Source: DATLFI01 sp035524895
GTDB taxonomy: Bacteria > Acidobacteriota > Thermoanaerobaculia > Multivoradales > Multivoraceae
Length of the DNA: 54,106 nucleotides
Assembly (NCBI GenBank): GCA_035524895.1
Contig: DATLFI010000097.1
Span: forward strand, 1-54,106
Direction of reading: 5' to 3'
Below, one piece after another: positions 27,957 through 36,905 of this stretch (position 1 is the first letter of the stretch; the number at the start of each line of letters is the position of its first letter). The notes under the pieces are model-generated. The model saw only the letters and a program-made list of their open reading frames with translations, was not told the origin of the DNA and made no database searches. The position numbers and the translations under genes are program-made.

Positions 27957-30056
27957 ATGGCCGATCTCCCCTTCGAGAATCCGTACCGCCACGGATTCGT
28001 CCGGGTTGCGGTGGCGATCCCGTCACCCCGGGTCGCCGACCCCGACCACAGCGCCCGCCGCGTGCTGGAGCTCGTGTCGGCGGCACACCAGCGCCGCGCC
28101 GCGCTGGTCGTCTTCCCCGAGCTGGTGTTGACCGGCTACACCTGCGACGACCTGTTCCATCAGGAGGCGCTGCTCGAAGCTACGGAGGAATCGCTCGCGG
28201 TGTTGGTCGCCGCCAGCGCGAAGCTCCGGCCCGTGCTGGTCGTCGACGCGCCGCTCCGGCGTGAGGGCAAGCTCTTCAACTGCGCGGTGGTGATCCACGA
28301 CGGCGCGGTGCTGGGCGTGGTGCCCAAGACCTACCTACCGAACTATCGCGAGTACTACGAGAAGCGCCAGTTCGTCGGCGACGAAGCGCGGCAGAGCGAT
28401 TGGATCGATGTCGCGGGCTGCCACGCGCCGTTCGGCGCGCGCCTGCTGTTCGAGGTGGAGAACGTGCCCGGGTTCACCTTCCACGTCGAGATCTGCGAAG
28501 ACCTCTGGGCGCCGGTCTCCCCGTCGAGCTTCGCGTCGTTGGCCGGGGCCACCGTGCTGGTCAATCCTTCGGCGAGCAACGTCACGATCGACAAGGCCGC
28601 GTACCGCCGCTTGCTCTGCCAGAGCCAGTCGGGGAAGTGCGTGGCCGCTTACGTGTATGCGGGAGCCGGCTACGGCGAATCGACGACGGACCTGGCCTGG
28701 GACGGCCACGGCCTGATCTGTGAGAACGCGGAGATCCTGGCCGAGACCCAGCGCTTCGCTGACGACGGCAAGGGCGAAGGCCAGCTCCTGGTCGCAGACG
28801 TCGATCTCGGCCGGCTGGTGCAGGAGCGCGTGCGGCTCACTACGTTACACGACGCCGCGCGGCGACACCGCGGCGAGGTCGAGGCGTTCGGGCGCGTCGG
28901 GTTCGAGATCGACGTGCCCGGCGGCAAGCTGAGCCTGGAACGCGAGATCCAGCGCTTCCCGTTCGTCCCGGCGAGCACGCGCGAGCGCGACGAACGCTGC
29001 GCCGAGGCCTACGCCATACAGGTCCACGGTTTGGTGCAGAGGCTCCAGGCGACCGGCATCGAGCGCGTGGTGATCGGCGTCTCCGGGGGCCTCGACTCCA
29101 CGCAGGCGCTCATCGTGGCGGTGCAGGCGCTGGAGAAGCTCGGCCTGCCGCGCGCCAACGTCCTGGCGTACACCATGCCCGGCTTTGGGACCAGCGAGCA
29201 CACGCTGGAGAGCGCGCGTGCACTGATGGCGGCGCTCTCGGTGAGCGCGAGCGAGATCGACATTCGGCCCTCTTGCCGGCAGATGCTCGAGGACATTGGG
29301 CATCCCTTCGCGGCTGGCGAGCCCGTCCACGACGTCACGTTCGAGAACGTGCAAGCGGGCGATCGCACCTCGCACCTGTTCCGGCTGGCGAACCTGCATC
29401 GGGGGCTGGTGGTCGGCACCGGCGACCTGTCCGAGCTCGCGCTCGGTTGGTGTACCTATGGCGTCGGCGACCAGATGTCGCACTACAACGTCAACGCCTC
29501 GGTGCCCAAGACGCTGGTCCAACACCTGATCCGATGGGTCGCCGACCGCGAGCTGTTCGGAGCGGGGGCGAGCGAGGTGCTGCGGCGCATCCTCGAGACC
29601 GAGATCTCTCCGGAGCTGGTGCCTGCCTCCGCTAAGAAGCGCGCCCGCAAGGGCAAGAAGTCGACCGCAGCCGCGCCTCCCGTGCAGAGCACCGAGCAAG
29701 CGATCGGTCCCTTCGACCTCCAGGACTTCCACCTCTACTACATCAGTCGCTTCGGCTTTCGTCCCAGCAAGGTGGCGTATCTCGCACACCGCGCGTGGGC
29801 CGAGCTCGACCGGGGCCGCTGGCCACCCGGCCTGCGCGCCGACGAGCGGCGCGAGTACTCGCTTGCCGAGATCAAACGTTGGCTCGAGGTGTTCCTGCGG
29901 CGCTTCTTCGCCGAGAGCCAGTTCAAGCGTTCCGCGATGCCCAATGCGCCCAAGGTCGGCTCGGGCGGCTCGCTCTCTCCGCGCGGCGACTGGCGCGCGC
30001 CGAGCGACGCTTCAGCAGAGCCCTGGCTCGAGGAGCTGCGCCGCAACGTGCCGTGA
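27957..30056 (+). CDS. nadE: glutamine-dependent NAD+ synthetase
   Basis: 699 aa, the size of two-domain NadE. The N-terminal nitrilase/glutaminase domain has the triad E55 (FPELVLTGY), K124 (VPKTYLPNY) and C180 (EICEDLW). The C-terminal synthetase domain has the ATP-binding SGGLDST (376-382) and DLSELALGWCTYG. It amidates NaAD to NAD using ammonia channelled from glutamine. A basic insert KKRARKGKK lies near residue 560. The start is ATG 27957; a GTG two codons upstream is also possible. A nicotinamidase-type gene lies 1.5 kb downstream. Confidence 0.95.
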   Translation: MADLPFENPYRHGFVRVAVAIPSPRVADPDHSARRVLELVSAAHQRRAALVVFPELVLTGYTCDDLFHQEALLEATEESLAVLVAASAKLRPVLVVDAPLRREGKLFNCAVVIHDGAVLGVVPKTYLPNYREYYEKRQFVGDEARQSDWIDVAGCHAPFGARLLFEVENVPGFTFHVEICEDLWAPVSPSSFASLAGATVLVNPSASNVTIDKAAYRRLLCQSQSGKCVAAYVYAGAGYGESTTDLAWDGHGLICENAEILAETQRFADDGKGEGQLLVADVDLGRLVQERVRLTTLHDAARRHRGEVEAFGRVGFEIDVPGGKLSLEREIQRFPFVPASTRERDERCAEAYAIQVHGLVQRLQATGIERVVIGVSGGLDSTQALIVAVQALEKLGLPRANVLAYTMPGFGTSEHTLESARALMAALSVSASEIDIRPSCRQMLEDIGHPFAAGEPVHDVTFENVQAGDRTSHLFRLANLHRGLVVGTGDLSELALGWCTYGVGDQMSHYNVNASVPKTLVQHLIRWVADRELFGAGASEVLRRILETEISPELVPASAKKRARKGKKSTAAAPPVQSTEQAIGPFDLQDFHLYYISRFGFRPSKVAYLAHRAWAELDRGRWPPGLRADERREYSLAEIKRWLEVFLRRFFAESQFKRSAMPNAPKVGSGGSLSPRGDWRAPSDASAEPWLEELRRNVP

Positions 30057-30171
30057 GAGGTAACACCGGAGCGGGCCAGGCGCACTTGCGGCAGCATGCA
30101 GCACTCCGGTGCAGCCGGGGGTACCCCGCGCGCAGGTAGAATTCGACAGCGCCAACAGGGAGACACCGACC

Positions 30172-31542
30172 ATGCGCAGAGCCCAGCTCGCCCTCCTCAC
30201 AGCCGCCCTCGCTGCCCTGCCCGGCGCAGTGCTTGCGAGCACGCCCGCCGACGCCGTCCCCACTTATGCCGGGGACGTCGCGTCGATCCTCCACCGCGCC
30301 TGCGTGAGCTGCCATCGCCCGGGCGAGATCGCGCCGATGTCGCTGGTGAGCTACGAGGAGACGCGACCCTGGGCGAAGTCGATCCGCAAGACGGTCGTCG
30401 AGCGCACCATGCCGCCCTGGCACGCCGACTCCTCCAAGGTCGCCTACGCCAACGATCGCAGCCTCACCGACGTCGAGATCGACACCATCGCACGCTGGGC
30501 GGCGGCCGGCGCTCCTCAGGGCGATGCGGCGGCGACGCCGCCGCCGCCCGTCTTCCCCGAGGGCTGGCGCCTGGGCGAGCCGGATCTGGTGTTTCGCACC
30601 AAGCAGAAGTTCCAGATCCCCGCCGAAGGAGGCGAGATTCCGTACCAGTCGATGACCTTCCACATCGACATCCCCGAGGACCTCTACGTCCGCGCCTGGG
30701 AGATTCGCCCCACCCACCTCGACGCCGTGCACCACGCCAACCTGGTGCAGTCGCCCCAGAGCATGGACGGCAAGAGCGTCGGCATCGCGCAGGCGGTGAT
30801 GCAGGGCGGCGACTACATCGGCAGCTACCTGCCCGGCCACAGCACCATCACCTATCCCGATGGCATGGCGCTGCGGCTGCCCAAGGGCACCCAGCTCGGC
30901 ATCCAGGTGCACTACGTCCCGGTCGGTCAGGAGGTCGAGGACGAGATCGCATTCGGCGTCCACCTGGTCGACGGCCGAGTCGACCAGATCGTGCGTGTGG
31001 TCGGCACCGACTACCGCGCGATCGAGATCCCGCCGGGCGAGCCGCACTACGAAATCGTCGACGAAGTCACGCTGCTCCACGACCTCCACGCCCTCTCGAG
31101 CGGCATCCACATGCACCTGCGCGGTAGCGCCTACACCATGGAAGCCGTGCTGCCCGATGGCACCGTGAAGCTGATCACCGAGGTACCGCGCTACGACTTC
31201 AACTGGCAGAGCAACTACGTGCTGCAGGAACCCGTCTTCATGCCCAAGGGCACGAAGTTCCGCGTCACCTCGGTGTGGGACAACTCGGAAGAGAACCCCC
31301 ACAACCCCGACCCCAGCGCCACCGTGCGCTACGGCCCGTGGACGAACGACGAGATGGTGAACTCCTGGGCGCACGTGGTGGTGGCCAACGAGAAGCTAGG
31401 GCTGCGGGTCGAGAACGGTCGCGTCGTGGGCCGCTTCCCCGACGCGGTCGAGTCGGAGCATCCCTTCCTGCTGCAGTCCATGCCCCAGGCACCAGCGTTC
31501 CAGCGCAACGCCGCAGCCTCAGAGTCGAGCGGCGAGCGCTGA
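30172..31542 (+). CDS. secreted cytochrome c / copper type II monooxygenase-like protein
   Basis: 456 aa. A signal peptide (1-23) precedes a monoheme cytochrome c segment, CVSCH at 44-48 followed by RPGEIAPMSL. The rest resembles the copper type II ascorbate-dependent monooxygenase C-terminal fold, with LDAVHHANL, a late HMHLRGSAYTMEAVLPDG and an EENPHNPDP metal-loop region. GGGAG lies 9 bp before the ATG. Such fusions are frequent in soil bacteria with unknown substrate. It would act in the periplasm; a redox role for copper is inferred, not shown. Confidence 0.8.
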   Translation: MRRAQLALLTAALAALPGAVLASTPADAVPTYAGDVASILHRACVSCHRPGEIAPMSLVSYEETRPWAKSIRKTVVERTMPPWHADSSKVAYANDRSLTDVEIDTIARWAAAGAPQGDAAATPPPPVFPEGWRLGEPDLVFRTKQKFQIPAEGGEIPYQSMTFHIDIPEDLYVRAWEIRPTHLDAVHHANLVQSPQSMDGKSVGIAQAVMQGGDYIGSYLPGHSTITYPDGMALRLPKGTQLGIQVHYVPVGQEVEDEIAFGVHLVDGRVDQIVRVVGTDYRAIEIPPGEPHYEIVDEVTLLHDLHALSSGIHMHLRGSAYTMEAVLPDGTVKLITEVPRYDFNWQSNYVLQEPVFMPKGTKFRVTSVWDNSEENPHNPDPSATVRYGPWTNDEMVNSWAHVVVANEKLGLRVENGRVVGRFPDAVESEHPFLLQSMPQAPAFQRNAAASESSGER

Positions 31543-31549
31543 GCCGCCG

Positions 31550-32644
31550 ATGTCGGGCGCTTCGGGGCAGCGCGACCTGCCACTGCCCGCCTCCTACCGG
31601 CCCCAGAACGCCTCGCGCTGGGATCACCAGCCCGACCCGACGGCGCTCCTGCGCGAGGCGCAGACCTGGCGCGACCGTCACGCGCTGCGCCCGGCGAGCG
31701 CTGACCGCCGTCGCATCCACCTGCTGCTCGTCGACGTGCAGCGCGATTTCTGCCTGCCGGAGGGATCCCTCTTCGTCGCCGGACGGAGCGGTCGCGCCGC
31801 GCTGGAGGACACAGATCGGCTCGCGCGGTTTCTCTATCGCAATCTCGAGAACGTGACCGAGACGACCTGCACGCTCGACTCACACGTCCCGCACCAGATC
31901 TTCTTCCCCGCGTTTTGGGAGGACGCCGCCGGAAGGCCGCTCGAAGCTCACCGAGAGATCACCGCCGCCGAGGTGCGCGACGGGGAAGTACGGCCCGATC
32001 CACGCGTCGCGGACCTGCTCGCCGGAGGCGACCACGAGTGGCTGCGCCGCGAGGTCCTGCACTACTGCGAGCGGCTCGAAGCGACCGGCCAGTACCGTCT
32101 CTATCTCTGGCCGCCTCACTGTCTCCAGGCCGGCGACGGTCACGCGCTGGTGGGAGTGATCCAGGAGGCGCGGCTCTTTCACGCGTATGCGCGCGGCGCC
32201 AGCGCCGCGCTCGAGCTCAAGGGCTCCCACCCGCTCACCGAGCACTACTCGGTGTTCGCGCCCGAGGTGCTTCGCCGGCACGCACCACCCCCGGAGAGCG
32301 CGGCGCGCGAGGTCGCCTTGCCGGCAGAACGCAACGTCGCGCTGGTCGATCGCCTGCTGCGGTCCGACGCGCTGGTGGTCGCCGGCCAGGCCGCCAGCCA
32401 CTGCGTGCGCTTCTCGCTCGACGACCTGCTGCGCGATGCCGTGGGCCGCGATCCTGACCTGGCGGGCCGGGTCTACGTGCTCGAAGATTGCATGTCGCCC
32501 GTGGTCATCGCCAACCCGGCCGGCGGCACTCCGCTCTTCGACTTCAGCCCACAGTTCCAAGAAGCCCTCGAGAGTTGGGCGGCTCTTGGTGTGAACATCG
32601 TTCGGTCGACGACATCGATGATCGATTGGCCGGGCATGGTTTGA
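31550..32644 (+). CDS. nicotinamidase / cysteine hydrolase family protein
   Basis: 364 aa, longer than E. coli nicotinamidase (about 213). Isochorismatase-fold triad: D62 (LLVDVQRDFC), K224 (ELKGSHPL) and C285 (AASHCVRFS). Metal ligands are likely D110 and H112 (LDSHVPHQ). Extra length comes from a 55-residue N-terminal segment and an insert around 125-180. With nadE two genes upstream, a role in nicotinamide salvage to NAD is plausible, though other amides are possible. It starts 7 bp after the preceding stop. Confidence 0.8.
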   Translation: MSGASGQRDLPLPASYRPQNASRWDHQPDPTALLREAQTWRDRHALRPASADRRRIHLLLVDVQRDFCLPEGSLFVAGRSGRAALEDTDRLARFLYRNLENVTETTCTLDSHVPHQIFFPAFWEDAAGRPLEAHREITAAEVRDGEVRPDPRVADLLAGGDHEWLRREVLHYCERLEATGQYRLYLWPPHCLQAGDGHALVGVIQEARLFHAYARGASAALELKGSHPLTEHYSVFAPEVLRRHAPPPESAAREVALPAERNVALVDRLLRSDALVVAGQAASHCVRFSLDDLLRDAVGRDPDLAGRVYVLEDCMSPVVIANPAGGTPLFDFSPQFQEALESWAALGVNIVRSTTSMIDWPGMV

Positions 32645-32687
32645 GGGAGCCCGCCAGACGTCCCCTGCAGCACTCGAAGGAGACCCC

Positions 32688-33485
32688 ATGAGCTCCCCCT
32701 ACCGCTACGTGAAGGTCGAACGCGAAGGCCACCTGCTGCTGGTGACACTCGACCGCCCGGAGGTCATGAACGCGCTCCACCCGCCGGCGCATCAGGAGCT
32801 ACAGCAGGTGTTCGACGACTTCACCGCGAATGCCGAGCTCTGGGTCGCGATCCTCACCGGCGCCGGCGACAAGGCGTTCAGCGCCGGAAACGATCTGAAG
32901 TACCAGGCGGAGCACGGCGGCGAGCGCATACGCGAGGAGATGCGCGACGTCACGGGGGGCTTCGGCGGGCTCACGCGTCGAGTCGGGCTGACCAAGCCGG
33001 TGATCGCCGCGGTCAACGGCTTCGCCCTGGGGGGCGGCTTCGAGCTGGCGCTCGCCTGCGACCTCCTGATCGCCGCGGAAGACGCCGTGTTCGGCCTCCC
33101 GGAGCCGCGCGTCGGGCTCATGGCAGCGGCCGGAGGTGTGCACCGCCTGCCACGTCACCTGCCATACCACTTGGCGATGGGCATGCTGCTGACGGGACGT
33201 CGCATGACCGCCGCCGAAGCTCTCCAGCACGGGCTGGTCAACGAGGTGGTGCCGCGCACCGACCTCTTGGCAACGGCCAGACGGTGGGCCGGCGAGATCC
33301 TGGAGTGCTCGCCGCTCTCGATCCGAGCCACCAAGGAGGCCGCCAATCGCGGCCTCGGCATGCCGCTGGCGGACGCGCTTTCTGCCGTGCTGCCGGGTCA
33401 GACCGCGATGATCGCATCCGAGGACTTCGTGGAGGGGCCGCGAGCCTTCGCCGAGAAGCGAAAGCCGATCTGGAGGGGACGCTGA
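32688..33485 (+). CDS. enoyl-CoA hydratase/isomerase family protein
   Basis: 265 aa. Crotonase fold with both catalytic glutamates: E119 in GGGFELALACD and E139 in FGLPEPRVGL. The CoA-binding AFSAGNDLK and late EGPRAFAEKRKPIW are typical. It should hydrate enoyl-CoA in fatty or aromatic acid breakdown. AAGGAG lies 5 bp before the ATG. It lies in the plus-strand run after the hydrolase gene and before a GNAT gene. Confidence 0.9.
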   Translation: MSSPYRYVKVEREGHLLLVTLDRPEVMNALHPPAHQELQQVFDDFTANAELWVAILTGAGDKAFSAGNDLKYQAEHGGERIREEMRDVTGGFGGLTRRVGLTKPVIAAVNGFALGGGFELALACDLLIAAEDAVFGLPEPRVGLMAAAGGVHRLPRHLPYHLAMGMLLTGRRMTAAEALQHGLVNEVVPRTDLLATARRWAGEILECSPLSIRATKEAANRGLGMPLADALSAVLPGQTAMIASEDFVEGPRAFAEKRKPIWRGR

Positions 33486-33513
33486 TGCGACCGCTCGTGA
33501 GCTCCCCCACGAC

Positions 33514-34068
33514 GTGAACGACGCCGACAAGCGGTCGAGCGACGAGGAGGTCGCGATCGCGCAAACCGATCGGCTGCGCCTGCGTCGCATCGTTCCCGAC
33601 GACGCTGCGTTCCTGCTGGAGCTGCTCAACGATCCGTCGTTCCTCGCCAACATCGGCGATCGCGGCGTGCGCAGCCTCGATGACGCTCGCGCGTACATCG
33701 ACGGCGGCCCGGTCGCGAGCTACGTGAGGCACGGCTTCGGTCTCTACCTCGTCGAGCTCGCCGAGCCGCGCGAGCCGATCGGCATCTGCGGCGTACTCCG
33801 GCGCGACGGTCTCGCCGACCCCGATCTCGGCTTCGCGCTCCTACCGCGACACTGGGGCCGCGGTTTCGCGCTCGAGGCGGCGCAGGCCGTGCTCGAGCAC
33901 GCTCGAGCCACGCTGGGCCTGCGTCGCCTGGTAGCGATCACGCTGCCAGGCAACCAGGGTTCGAAGCGGCTGCTGGAACGGATCGGGTTCCGGCTCGAAG
34001 GGACGATCCGGCTGGCCGGCGACTCCGAGGAGCTCGAGCTCTACGCGACCCACTTCACGGCCGAATGA
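33514..34068 (+). CDS. GNAT-family N-acetyltransferase (RimJ-like)
   Basis: 184 aa. Acetyl-CoA-binding GNAT pattern: TDRLRLRRIVPDDAAFLLELL at the start, DLGFALLPRHWGRGFALEAAQAVL (motif A) and NQGSKRLLERIGFRLEGT near the end. This subgroup acetylates protein N-termini or small molecules; the substrate is unknown. It starts at GTG 33514 with no clear ribosome binding site, 28 bp after the enoyl-CoA hydratase. Confidence 0.85.
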   Translation: MNDADKRSSDEEVAIAQTDRLRLRRIVPDDAAFLLELLNDPSFLANIGDRGVRSLDDARAYIDGGPVASYVRHGFGLYLVELAEPREPIGICGVLRRDGLADPDLGFALLPRHWGRGFALEAAQAVLEHARATLGLRRLVAITLPGNQGSKRLLERIGFRLEGTIRLAGDSEELELYATHFTAE

Positions 34069-34082
34069 GCGCGAGCGACCGC

Positions 34083-34114
34083 CGGACGGCTTGACGAGCT
34101 CGGACGGCGTGACG
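34083..34114. repeat. 14-bp direct repeat, one mismatch
   Basis: CGGACGGCTTGACG at 34083-34096 recurs as CGGACGGCGTGACG at 34101-34114, an 18-bp period, between two convergent stop codons. It could be a chance duplication or a protein binding site; no hairpin forms. Confidence 0.4.
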
Positions 34115-34118
34115 CGCG

Positions 34119-34313
34119 CTACTGTCTCGCCCACGCCCAGACGAACGTGACCACGCCGGCCAGCACCAACCCCGTGCCGCCGATGAGGAACGAGAGGAAC
34201 GAGTAGGGGTGGGCCTCGAGCAGGGTCGCGAGTTGGACCAGCAGGCCCAGGATGACCAGCACGCCTGCGAGCCGCAGGCGCGAGACGAAGCGCGGGTCCA
34301 TCTCATTCGCCAT
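34119..34313 (-). CDS. small two-helix membrane protein
   Basis: 64 aa, family not recognised. Two hydrophobic segments (about residues 16-32 and 38-60) joined by a short EAHPYS loop. The start ATG lies 11 bp inside the end of the tetraheme cytochrome gene, with GGAG 5 bp before it, so it is a real coupled gene. It is probably an accessory or anchor subunit of the quinol-oxidising tetraheme cytochrome. Confidence 0.75.
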   Translation of the reverse strand: MANEMDPRFVSRLRLAGVLVILGLLVQLATLLEAHPYSFLSFLIGGTGLVLAGVVTFVWAWARQ

Positions 34314-34917
34314 CGCGGCTCCACCTCTCCAGCTCGTGGAGCTTCTCGACCTCGTGCGCTACGTCGTGGCACTCCAGGCACGACGTCTCGTTGGTCGCCA
34401 GCTCCTGGCGGAAGTCGGCGTGGAACTCGTTCTCCTCGAACGTGCGCGCGCCGTCGTGGCAGTGCAGGCACTCGCGATTGTGGAACGGCTCGTAGAGCTC
34501 GATTTTCTCGGGGATGGTGCCGAAGTAGTTCACCCAGAGATGCTTCAGCCCCTTCATCTTCGCGTCCAGGTCCCCGTACATGGTGTACGTGGTGTGGCAA
34601 GAGAAGCAGGCGTGGTCGCGCGGCACCCGGCTGTTCTGGAAGTGCGCGGCCGGCAGGTGCGCGGAGTCGTCCAGCTCCAGCGACTCGCCATAGGGCTTCA
34701 TCGCGTGGCAGGACAGACAGAAATCCGTGGTCTTCGAGGCCTCGAGGTGCGCATTGGTTCCGAACGTGGTCGCCACCGCGGGCAGCACGGCCAGCGCCAC
34801 GAGGGCTAGCGTCTTGCCCGCGGTGCCTCCGGCCAGCGACGGACGCACCATTACCATCGAGATGACGAGCACCGTCACCAGTGCGAACGCGATCAAGGCC
34901 ATCGTGGTCAGCGTCAT
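34303..34917 (-). CDS. NapC/NrfH-type tetraheme quinol dehydrogenase
   Basis: 204 aa with four c-type heme motifs: CLSCH (67-71), CFSCH, CLHCH and CLECH. Two hydrophobic segments (about 5-24 and 34-52) precede the hemes, whereas NrfH/CymA usually have one. The heme domain would face the periplasm and take electrons from membrane quinol. I chose ATG 34917 over a TTG at 34941. It is divergent from the Rieske-cytochrome b operon across 217 bp and overlaps the small membrane protein gene by 11 bp. Confidence 0.85.
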   Translation of the reverse strand: MTLTTMALIAFALVTVLVISMVMVRPSLAGGTAGKTLALVALAVLPAVATTFGTNAHLEASKTTDFCLSCHAMKPYGESLELDDSAHLPAAHFQNSRVPRDHACFSCHTTYTMYGDLDAKMKGLKHLWVNYFGTIPEKIELYEPFHNRECLHCHDGARTFEENEFHADFRQELATNETSCLECHDVAHEVEKLHELERWSRDGE

Positions 34918-35134
34918 TGGTCCACTCTCTAGTCGCGTCAACGCTGCGTCGCCGCGGCGTCTCGTTCCACCCCTGCTGTCCCTCGGGCCCGCGGTCCTCG
35001 GCCTTCGCCCCTCGACCCGCCTGAAGCGCCTACCCGTCCAGGTGGGGATCGAGCTTTGCTTCTACGATACCCTTCTCAAACTCAGCACATTCTAGTGCAC
35101 CGCTCGCACCTTCCAGGATCGGTCGGAGGGCTCC

Positions 35135-35611
35135 ATGGTGCCAGAGACCGAGAGTCGTAGCTCGCTTTCTCGACGCCGACTCGTGAATCGCCTGATGGGC
35201 GGATCCTTCGGGGCGCTCGTCGCCTGGATCTTGTACCCCGTGCTGCGGTTCCTCGAGCCGGTCGAGGTCGCGGAGGCCGCCACGAGCCAGATCGAGGCCG
35301 GCCTCACCAACGATCCCGAGCTGCTCGCGAAGGGCTTCAAGATCGTGCCCTTCGGCAACGATCCGGTGATCGTGGTCCGAGCGGGCGAAGGCGACTATCG
35401 CGCACTGTCCGCCACCTGTACGCACCTCGACTGCATCGTCGAGTACCGTCCCGATCGCGGCCTGATCTGGTGCAACTGCCACAACGGACAGTTCGACCTC
35501 TCCGGCCAGGTGGTCGGCGGCCCGCCGCCGCGGCCGCTGCGGCCTTACCGGGTACATCTGGTCGAGGGAGTCCCGGGCGGAGCCGACACTCTGGTCGTCG
35601 AGAAGGTCTGA
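35135..35611 (+). CDS. Rieske [2Fe-2S] protein of a bc complex
   Basis: 158 aa. One N-terminal transmembrane anchor (about 22-40) after a basic SRRRLVNRL segment, then a Rieske domain with cluster ligands CTHLDC and CNCHNGQFD. The second motif has Asn where many have Gly. It passes electrons from quinol at the Qo site. GGAGG lies 5 bp before the ATG. The cytochrome b gene starts 1 bp after its stop, so they form one operon. Confidence 0.92.
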   Translation: MVPETESRSSLSRRRLVNRLMGGSFGALVAWILYPVLRFLEPVEVAEAATSQIEAGLTNDPELLAKGFKIVPFGNDPVIVVRAGEGDYRALSATCTHLDCIVEYRPDRGLIWCNCHNGQFDLSGQVVGGPPPRPLRPYRVHLVEGVPGGADTLVVEKV

Positions 35612-35612
35612 C

Positions 35613-36905
35613 TTGAGCGAGGCCCCCAGCCGATCCAGCTCCCTCGCCGAGGAGCCGGCGAACGGCACCACCGCGACCAGCGCGAGCTCGGCTCCGGGCG
35701 CGCAGGCGGGCTGGAGCTCGTGGTGGATCGATCGGCTCCACCTCGCCGAGGTGCTGGCCCTTGCGCGCAAGAAGCAGGTGCCGATCCACCCTTACGCCCC
35801 GTTCTACTACCTCGGCGGGATGACGCTGTTCTTCTTCGCGGTCCAGGTGGCCACCGGCATCCTGCTGATGCTGTATTACCGGCCATCCGCCAGCGAGGCC
35901 TTCGAATCGGTCGAGTTCATCATGACCGAGGTCCGCTTCGGCTGGCTGATCCGCTCGCTGCACTCGTGGTCGGCGAACCTGATGGTCTACTTCGCGTTCG
36001 TCCATCTCTTCACCGCCTTCTTCATGAAGGCCTACCGGCCGCCGCGCGAGATCACCTGGGTGAGCGGCAGCCTGCTGCTCTTCCTGGTGCTCGCCTTCGG
36101 GTTCTCGGGCTACCTCCTGCCCTGGAACCAGCTCGCCTACTTCGCCACCAAGGTGGGGACCGAGATCGCCGGCGAGGTGCCCCTGATCGGGGACTGGTTG
36201 CTTCGTTTCCTGCGCGGCGGCAGCCGCGTCACCGGCGCCACCCTCTCGCGGTTCTACGGCTGGCACGTCGCGATCCTTCCCGCGCTGACCACCGTGCTGC
36301 TGGTGCTCCACCTCGTGCTGGTGCAGGTCCGTGGGATGAGCGTTCCGCCAAGGTACGAACGGCGGCAGGTCCGCGGCATGCCCTTCTTCCCGCACTTCGC
36401 GCTGCGCGACCTCTTCGGCTGGACGGTCGCGCTCGGTGTGCTCGGGGCGCTGGCTGCCCTCTTCCCCTGGGAGCTGGGCGAGAAGGCGGACCCCTTCGCC
36501 CCGGCGTACCCTGGGATCCGTCCCGAGTGGTACTTCATGTTCATGTTCGAGACGCTCAAGCTGGTGCCGGGCGGCGAAATCTTCGGCATCGGCTACGGGG
36601 CGATTCCGATCCTGCTCTTCGGCGTCGCGGGCCTGGCTCTCGTGCTGGTGCCCTTCCTCGATCGTGGAGTGGCCCGCCACGGCAGGAGCCCGGGCTTCAC
36701 CGCCGCCGGAGCGTTGGCAGTTGTGTACATCACCGGCATGACGGCCTGGGGCTATCGGTCGTGGGTGCCGGTGGCCGTAGTGGCCGCAACCGCCGCGTTG
36801 ATCCTGGTCCTGGGAATCGCGGTCGACGTGGACCGCGAGCTGGCGCGGAGCCTCGGGCGACTGGCGCGCCGCGACCGCTCGTCCAACGAGCGAGGGACAG
36901 AATGA
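35613..36905 (+). CDS. cytochrome b (fused b6/subunit IV type)
   Basis: 430 aa. Helix B carries a His-X13-His pair (HSWSANLMVYFAFVH) and helix D a His-X14-His pair (HVAILPALTTVLLVLH); the X14 spacing is the cytochrome b6 type. The Qo motif is PEWY (IRPEWYFMFMFETLK). Eight or so helices in one chain join the b6 and subunit IV parts. The start is TTG 35613 with AAGG 6 bp upstream. Its stop overlaps the next gene by 4 bases (ATGA). Confidence 0.92.
   Translation: MSEAPSRSSSLAEEPANGTTATSASSAPGAQAGWSSWWIDRLHLAEVLALARKKQVPIHPYAPFYYLGGMTLFFFAVQVATGILLMLYYRPSASEAFESVEFIMTEVRFGWLIRSLHSWSANLMVYFAFVHLFTAFFMKAYRPPREITWVSGSLLLFLVLAFGFSGYLLPWNQLAYFATKVGTEIAGEVPLIGDWLLRFLRGGSRVTGATLSRFYGWHVAILPALTTVLLVLHLVLVQVRGMSVPPRYERRQVRGMPFFPHFALRDLFGWTVALGVLGALAALFPWELGEKADPFAPAYPGIRPEWYFMFMFETLKLVPGGEIFGIGYGAIPILLFGVAGLALVLVPFLDRGVARHGRSPGFTAAGALAVVYITGMTAWGYRSWVPVAVVAATAALILVLGIAVDVDRELARSLGRLARRDRSSNERGTE

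Noticed and set aside
35720..36901. In-frame upstream extension of the 11-heme cytochrome
   Set aside because: It lies in the wrong frame of cytochrome b; the ATG at 36902 with signal peptide and ATGA overlap is the real start.
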